From assembly GCA_041495845.1 (NCBI GenBank), contig JBGQDM010000101.1, positions 1 through 10,927 of the forward strand: 10,927 nucleotides of DNA, in the 5' to 3' direction. The notes under the pieces are model-generated. The model did no database searches. It was not told the DNA's origin and was given only the letters and a program-made list of their open reading frames with translations. Source of the DNA: JBGQDM01 sp041495845 (GTDB taxonomy: Bacteria; Acidobacteriota; Terriglobia; Terriglobales; Acidobacteriaceae). A program made the translations under genes and the position numbers. Positions 6,620 through 10,927 of this stretch are shown piece after piece. How positions within the stretch are numbered: position 1 is the stretch's first letter; the number at the start of each line of letters is the position of its first letter.

Positions 6620-6625
6620 ATTCTA
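6620..6625 (-). promoter_or_regulatory. Candidate -10 box for the glycosyltransferase gene
   Basis: On the minus strand TAGAAT differs from TATAAT by one base and stands about 57 bp before the glycosyltransferase ATG, predicting a leader of around 50 nt. No convincing -35 is seen 16-18 bp upstream. The divergent gap (6564-6663) holds no other clear site; a plus-strand promoter for the DUF5916 gene was not found with confidence. Confidence 0.25.
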
Positions 6626-6663
6626 CCCGGAAGTTGGTCGGAAACGAAGGCAGTTCGTCCCAG

Positions 6664-9003
6664 ATGCAAAGGTTTGCACTCCCCGAGACGCATCCTTTGC
6701 GTGATAATTCCCTCTTGCGCCTTCATCTCCCCATTCTTCTTTGGCTTGCGGCAGTCCCGGCGGCTCACCCACAGCAGCAGGCTGCACCTGCGCAAAATCC
6801 TGCACGCTCGGTCCACATCCAGCGCGCAGCCGCCAAGGTAGAAGTGGATGGCAGGCTCGACGAAGCCGTCTGGCAGACCATTGCACCGATCACCGAGTTC
6901 ACCCAGACTGAGCCCGACCTCGGCCAGCCGGTGAGCGAAAAAACCGAGGTGCGGATTTTTTACGACGACCACAATCTTTATTTTGGCTTCCGCTGTTACG
7001 ACTCGCAGCCGGAAAAAATCATTCGCCGGCTGGGCGCTCACGATGGCTTCACCAACTCCGACAGTGTGGACATTTTCCTGGACACGTTTCATGACCGGCG
7101 CACCGGCTACTACTTCAGCGTCAATGCGCGCGGCATCCAGTTCGACGCCACCAGCAACGAGGGCGGCAATAACCAGAATGGCGACAATTTTTCCCGGGTG
7201 CATGACAGCACCTGGGACGGCATCTGGCAGAGTGCCGCAGCCTTGCAACCCTGGGGGTGGTCGGCCGAGGTAGTGATTCCGTTTAAGTCCATGCGCATCT
7301 CGCGAGCGGCAGAACAGGTTTGGGGCCTGAACCTCTCCCGCACCATCGTCCGCAAATATGAGACCGCCTATTGGGAGGCGGTGACGCGTTTTGACAGCAC
7401 CATGCGGCCTTCGAAGGCGGGCACGATGGAAGGTTTGGAAAACCTGCACATCGGACGCAATCTCGAACTCATTCCGTTTTTCGGCACCAAGTACCGGCGC
7501 GCACGGTGGCAGCCGGAACATGCCGGCACGAGCTTCAACGGGGGCTTAGACGCGCGCTATGGGCTGGCGTCGAACCTTACCGCCAATGTCTCCATCAATC
7601 CGGATTTCGGCGAAACCGAGTCGGATGAATTCACCGCGCAGATTTCCCGCTTCGAAATTTTCTTCCCCGAGAAGCGCAAGTTCTTCACCGAAGGCGCCAA
7701 CTACTTCACCACACCCCTGCAGTTGTTCTTCTCGCGGCGGATTGGTTCGGTGCTGCCGGATGGCGAACCGCAGCGCATCCTCGAAGGCGCCAAGATTACC
7801 GGCAAGGCCGGCGCCTGGACGCTGGGCGCGTTGGAGGCGGTGACCCAGCGCCACGACTTCATCGATCCGGCCAGTGGGGAAGCAAAGAGCGCTGCCGGCG
7901 CGTTCTTCGGCGTCGTCCGGCTACAACGCAACCTCCTGCAGAAGTCGGCGCTGGGTTTCATCTCCGTGAACCGACTGCAAAGCGGAACCGTCTTCGACGT
8001 CGACGGCAACTTGATCAGCGGGCAGGAGACCGCGCAGGGCATTGACCTGAACATTTTGCACGGCGACCACATTTCCTGGGCGTCGCAGTTCCTGGCCAAC
8101 ACCAACGCCCTGCACCCCGGGTTCGATGCCCAGCACCTCGCGTGGACTTCCAACTTCAGCTACGATTCCGAAAAGTTTTCCTACTCCACGGGAGGCAGGT
8201 TTCTCGGCCGCAACACCGACTTCAGCACCATTGGTTTTGAACCCGAGATTGACCGCTGGGGCGGCTTCATGGCGATGGAATACAAGCCCTTCGTAAACCG
8301 CTGGTGGACGCGGCAACTTTTCTTCAACCTGAATTACGACGAAGCCAACGGGACGCACGGCGAACTGCAAGACTCCGGGACCGACGCTTCGGTCGCTGCC
8401 CAGTTCAAGAACTTTTGGCGGCTGGAGGGGCGGCTCGCCTACGATCGCGTGCGCTTCAATGAATTTGCGCCCTGCGATTCAACGGCGGCGTGCGACGCGC
8501 GCCCAACCCCCAGCCTGGCCAGTATGCGTCTCTACATCATGCCGCGCTTTGTGGTCCACCTTACCAGCAACCAGAACAAGCCTTTCTCGTTCAACGCGCG
8601 CTTTGTGCACGGCAAGCTGGTGCAATACGACGAATTCATCTATGGCTCCCGGACGCAACTGGAACTCTCCATGAACGCCCGCCTGGGAGAGCGGCTGCGC
8701 TGGGAGCTCTCCGGAACGCAGGTGCGCGAGTCACTGCAAAATCACGCGCACTTCCAGAACCGCAACTTCCTGATCTCACGCTGGCAGTATCAGTTCACGC
8801 CCAAGTTGCGGGCCCGTCTGCTGGCGCAGTACTCCGGCGACCACCATCGAACCGACATCAGCATCAACAGCCTGCTTGCCTATGACTTCACAGCGCGCAG
8901 TGCGGTGTATCTGGGTTATAACCGGCAGCGCCGCTCACCGCTCGATCCGGCCGACCTGGGCGACGTCATCTTTGCGAAGATCTCGTACTTGTTTTCGTTC
9001 TAG
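6664..9003 (+). CDS. DUF5916 outer-membrane beta-barrel protein with CBM9-like domain
   Basis: A 779-residue exported protein. After a secretion signal (hydrophobic LPILLWLAAVPAA near residues 22-34) comes a CBM9-like sugar-binding-type domain (about 59-240) with the hallmark VDGRLDEAVWQ, then IFYDDHNLYFGFRCYD and DSVDIFLDTFHDRRTGYYF. The rest (about 262-779) is a DUF5916 beta-barrel of alternating aromatic strands, including FEIFFPEKRKFFTEGANYF, and it ends in ISYLFSF with the terminal Phe typical of BAM-inserted barrels. It is inferred to sit in the outer membrane and may bind or pass carbohydrates or other ligands; the substrate is unknown. The start is uncertain: TTG 6634, ATG 6664, TTG 6697 and TTG 6715 are in frame, and none has a good ribosome site. 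The last gives the most compact signal peptide (MRLHLPILLWLAAVPAAH). It is divergent from the glycosyltransferase gene and convergent with the signalling pair. Confidence 0.9.
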   Translation: MQRFALPETHPLRDNSLLRLHLPILLWLAAVPAAHPQQQAAPAQNPARSVHIQRAAAKVEVDGRLDEAVWQTIAPITEFTQTEPDLGQPVSEKTEVRIFYDDHNLYFGFRCYDSQPEKIIRRLGAHDGFTNSDSVDIFLDTFHDRRTGYYFSVNARGIQFDATSNEGGNNQNGDNFSRVHDSTWDGIWQSAAALQPWGWSAEVVIPFKSMRISRAAEQVWGLNLSRTIVRKYETAYWEAVTRFDSTMRPSKAGTMEGLENLHIGRNLELIPFFGTKYRRARWQPEHAGTSFNGGLDARYGLASNLTANVSINPDFGETESDEFTAQISRFEIFFPEKRKFFTEGANYFTTPLQLFFSRRIGSVLPDGEPQRILEGAKITGKAGAWTLGALEAVTQRHDFIDPASGEAKSAAGAFFGVVRLQRNLLQKSALGFISVNRLQSGTVFDVDGNLISGQETAQGIDLNILHGDHISWASQFLANTNALHPGFDAQHLAWTSNFSYDSEKFSYSTGGRFLGRNTDFSTIGFEPEIDRWGGFMAMEYKPFVNRWWTRQLFFNLNYDEANGTHGELQDSGTDASVAAQFKNFWRLEGRLAYDRVRFNEFAPCDSTAACDARPTPSLASMRLYIMPRFVVHLTSNQNKPFSFNARFVHGKLVQYDEFIYGSRTQLELSMNARLGERLRWELSGTQVRESLQNHAHFQNRNFLISRWQYQFTPKLRARLLAQYSGDHHRTDISINSLLAYDFTARSAVYLGYNRQRRSPLDPADLGDVIFAKISYLFSF

Positions 9004-9038
9004 GGCCGAGGGCGGCCGTTCCTACGCAAGCTCAAGTT

Positions 9039-9560
9039 TTAGCCACCCAACCGATCCCGCATGTCGCCCACCAGCTGCTGCATGGTCTCCAGCCGCGAGC
9101 GCGTTTCGGGGGGCAGGCCAACGCTATCGAGCAACAGCTCACAGTGCAGAGAAAATGCCGTCAGCGTATTTTTCAGTTCAGCGGCCAGTTCTCGCCGGAC
9201 TACTTTCCCGACTGTCAGAGTTTCCCTCTCCTGCCGCTTGAACGCCGCCAGCACCTGCTGCAGGAAGCGAGGAGCGCTGGTCACGGCCAAATTGAGCACG
9301 ATTTGCAGCGCTGTGTCCGCTGCCTGAAACAGCCGGTCGGCGCCGTCAGGGTCGGCTTCCATCAGGCTCTGGTCGAGCACCACCAAGCGGTAGCTGTGCC
9401 GCGCCAGAAGCTGGCGAGCGGCGGCCAGCGTGGCCGCGACTTCCGTGCCTTCCAGATCGGGCGCGCGCTGCAGCCGCTCGGCAGCATCGCTCGCAGGCGT
9501 CACCAGCAGGATCATGCCAGCTTCTGCTGCAACCCGGGTACCACGCGGCAGCGGCGGCAC
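9039..9560 (-). CDS. Degenerate receiver/histidine-kinase-like signalling protein
   Basis: A 173-residue protein with two recognisable parts. Residues 16-108 look like a response-regulator receiver: MILLVTPASD at the first strand and LVVLDQSL with Asp63 at the phospho-acceptor strand, but the usual acidic pair after strand one is missing and no clear Thr/Lys switch residues are seen. Residues 120-173 (RRELAAELKNTLTAF, then RLETMQQLVGDMRDRL) resemble a HisKA dimerisation hairpin, with Ala where the phosphorylated His of HELRxPLT would be, and no ATPase domain follows. It may act as a non-catalytic partner of the neighbouring NtrC regulator (inference). GTG 9560 has an AGGAGG 13 bases upstream, further than usual; ATG 9515 would begin exactly at the receiver-like domain. 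It lies 54 bp after the regulator on the same strand, so it is likely in its operon. It could also be an unrelated hypothetical protein. Confidence 0.75.
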   Translation of the reverse strand: MPPLPRGTRVAAEAGMILLVTPASDAAERLQRAPDLEGTEVAATLAAARQLLARHSYRLVVLDQSLMEADPDGADRLFQAADTALQIVLNLAVTSAPRFLQQVLAAFKRQERETLTVGKVVRRELAAELKNTLTAFSLHCELLLDSVGLPPETRSRLETMQQLVGDMRDRLGG

Positions 9561-9614
9561 GTTCGGAGGATCGCCTCCTGCCGCTTCCGACCAAAGTGCG
9601 AGCCCCTACTCGCC

Positions 9615-10927
9615 CTAGCTCGCCACCCCATACTGCTTCAGCTTGCGATAGAGCGTCGTCTTGCCGATCCCCAGCAGTCGCGCCGCCATCAGCTTGTCTC
9701 CGCGAAGCTGTTCGATGGTGCCCAGAATCACCTGCCGCTCCACTTCTGACATGGGCAGGATTCTCTTCTTCTCCGGCAGTCCGGAAGCGCTTCGCGCGGT
9801 GCGCAACCCGGTGGGCAGGTCCGACGCTTGCAACGTGGGCCCGGAGTTCAGCGCCCACGCCCGCTCCAGGCAGTTCTCCAGCTCGCGCACATTCCCCGGC
9901 CAGTCGTAGGCCATGAGCAGTTGCAGGGCGTCCTGACTCAATTCCTTGGATTGCCCGCTATTGCGGCTGAGCCGCTCGAGAAAGTGTCCCACCAGCAAAG
10001 GAATGTCCGGGCGCCGTTCGCGCAAGGGCGGAATGCGCAACCCCAGCACATTCAGGCGGAAATAAAGATCGCGGCGGAACGTGCCCTCGGCCACGCCCTG
10101 TTCGAGGTCGCGGTTGGTGGCCGCCAGAATGCGCACATTGATGGCAACGCGCCGCGTGCCGCCCACCGGACGGATTTCCCTTTCCTGGATGGCGCGCAGC
10201 AGTTTGGCCTGCAAATCAGTCGGCAGTTCGCCGATCTCGTCCAGGAAGACGGTGCCGCCCTCGGCGATGGCCAGCAGCCCTTCCTTGGTACCGCTGGCGC
10301 CGGTAAAGGCCCCGCGCACATGGCCAAAGAGTTCGCTCTCGATCAGCGTGGGCACCAGCGAGCCGCAATCCACGGGAATAAATGGCCGGTCGCGGAGCGG
10401 GCCGCCGTAGTGAATGGAACGAGCCACCAGTTCTTTGCCGGTCCCACTCTCGCCCAGAATGAGCACGGGATGCGTGCTCTGCGCCGCTTTGCCAATGATG
10501 CGATACAGCTTTTCCATTTCCGGCGCCTGGCCCACGATGCCGCCAAAGCCGTGCGGGCTGCGATTGCGCTCCTGCAACAGGCGCGCCTGCGTACGCCGCT
10601 CCAGATGGGTCGCGACACGTTCCAGCACCTGACGCAGGTCATCCAAGCCGAAGGGTTTGGTGAGAAAGTCGAACGCGCCCAACTTCATCGCTTCCACCGC
10701 GGACTGTACCGTGGCAAAGGCGGTCACCACCACCACGACAGCCTCGGGGCGCTGCTGCTGGATTTCCCGTAACGCCTCCAGCCCGCTCATCCCCGGCAAA
10801 CGCAAATCGAGCAGAACCACGTCCGCGGTCTGCTGCTCCAGCAGGCGCAAGGCCTGTTCGGCAGACTCCGCCGTGGCCGCATTAAATCCGGCGCGCTGGG
10901 CCACGTCGCGGCAGGCATCGCGCACCG
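9615..10927 (-). CDS. NtrC-family sigma-54-dependent response regulator (N-terminus beyond window)
   Basis: A transcription activator with three domains, cut at its N-terminus by the window edge. The receiver shows VVLLDLRLPGMSG with the phospho-acceptor Asp (codon 40 counting from the GTG at 10925), Thr in VVTAF and Lys in FLTKPF. The central AAA+ domain has Walker A GESGTGKE, the sigma-54 contact loop GAFTGA (intact), Walker B VFLDE and RRDLYFRLNV. The C-terminus carries a Fis-type helix-turn-helix (ARLLGIGKTTLYRKLKQYG). Phosphorylated by a sensor kinase, such proteins open sigma-54 promoters by ATP hydrolysis. The GTG at 10925 is not the true start: the first strand and the acidic pair of the receiver must lie further right. 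Downstream is the receiver/HisKA-like protein. The cognate kinase and the regulated genes are not in the window; no -24/-12 promoter was recognised with confidence. Confidence 0.96.
   Translation of the reverse strand, partial: VRDACRDVAQRAGFNAATAESAEQALRLLEQQTADVVLLDLRLPGMSGLEALREIQQQRPEAVVVVVTAFATVQSAVEAMKLGAFDFLTKPFGLDDLRQVLERVATHLERRTQARLLQERNRSPHGFGGIVGQAPEMEKLYRIIGKAAQSTHPVLILGESGTGKELVARSIHYGGPLRDRPFIPVDCGSLVPTLIESELFGHVRGAFTGASGTKEGLLAIAEGGTVFLDEIGELPTDLQAKLLRAIQEREIRPVGGTRRVAINVRILAATNRDLEQGVAEGTFRRDLYFRLNVLGLRIPPLRERRPDIPLLVGHFLERLSRNSGQSKELSQDALQLLMAYDWPGNVRELENCLERAWALNSGPTLQASDLPTGLRTARSASGLPEKKRILPMSEVERQVILGTIEQLRGDKLMAARLLGIGKTTLYRKLKQYGVAS

Noticed and set aside
6451..7521. 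356-codon minus-strand open frame at the start of the DUF5916 gene
   Set aside because: It overlaps both the glycosyltransferase start and the CBM9-like coding region; no motif was seen, so it is a shadow frame.
9004..9017. GGCCG-AGGG-CGGCC stem after the DUF5916 stop as an intrinsic terminator
   Set aside because: The stem is only 5 bp and is not followed by a run of T; too weak to call.
9828..10772. 314-codon plus-strand open frame opposite the NtrC regulator
   Set aside because: The minus strand encodes an unmistakable receiver-AAA+-Fis protein; the opposite frame shows no domain.
9615..10925. GTG at 10925 as the true start of the NtrC regulator
   Set aside because: Starting there would remove the first strand and the acidic pair of the receiver domain. 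The frame is open to the window edge, so the gene continues beyond it.

Overview
The window is GC-rich bacterial chromosome with tightly packed genes and no sign of a mobile element, CRISPR array or RNA gene. The gene content points to an Acidobacteriota-like organism (inference, not proof). It includes a large outer-membrane protein with a CBM9-like domain and a DUF5916 barrel, a MoxR-like ATPase/VWA pair of the magnesium-chelatase-like type, a bd-type oxidase, and an NtrC-type two-component locus.

Layout. Bases 1-524 (minus) hold the N-terminal part of cytochrome bd oxidase subunit I (cydA), running off the left edge. Behind it on the same strand is a hotdog acyl-CoA thioesterase (598-1110). 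Between them lies a short promoter-like region with CRP/FNR-family dyads. A small TPR protein (1171-1482, plus, TTG start) is divergent from the thioesterase and convergent with a short-chain dehydrogenase (1487-2347, minus). The gap between the dehydrogenase and the next operon carries a perfect 15-bp inverted repeat around a TATAAT box and a GC palindrome.

The centre of the window is a two-gene operon (2430-5170, plus): a MoxR/ChlI-like AAA+ ATPase followed 11 bp later by a VWA protein with an intact MIDAS motif. By analogy with BchI/BchD, NorQ/NorD, CbbQ/CbbO and RavA/ViaA, this is probably an ATPase plus adaptor machine that remodels a target protein; the target cannot be read from the sequence.

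On the minus strand, a GT4-type glycosyltransferase (5445-6563) is followed by a 71-residue CDGSH iron-sulfur protein (5197-5412), 32 bp apart and probably co-transcribed. Divergent from them is the 2.3-kb DUF5916 outer-membrane protein gene (about 6664-9003, plus). The right end (minus) is a signalling pair: an NtrC-family sigma-54 activator (9615 to beyond 10927, N-terminus cut by the window edge), followed by a small protein that looks like a receiver domain joined to a histidine-kinase dimerisation helix, with the usual phospho-acceptor histidine and the ATPase domain missing.

Most of the content is ordinary housekeeping and accessory metabolism. The points most worth a second look are the cydA control region, the inverted repeat at 2356-2411, the ATPase/VWA pair with its unknown client, and the degenerate signalling protein at 9039-9560.
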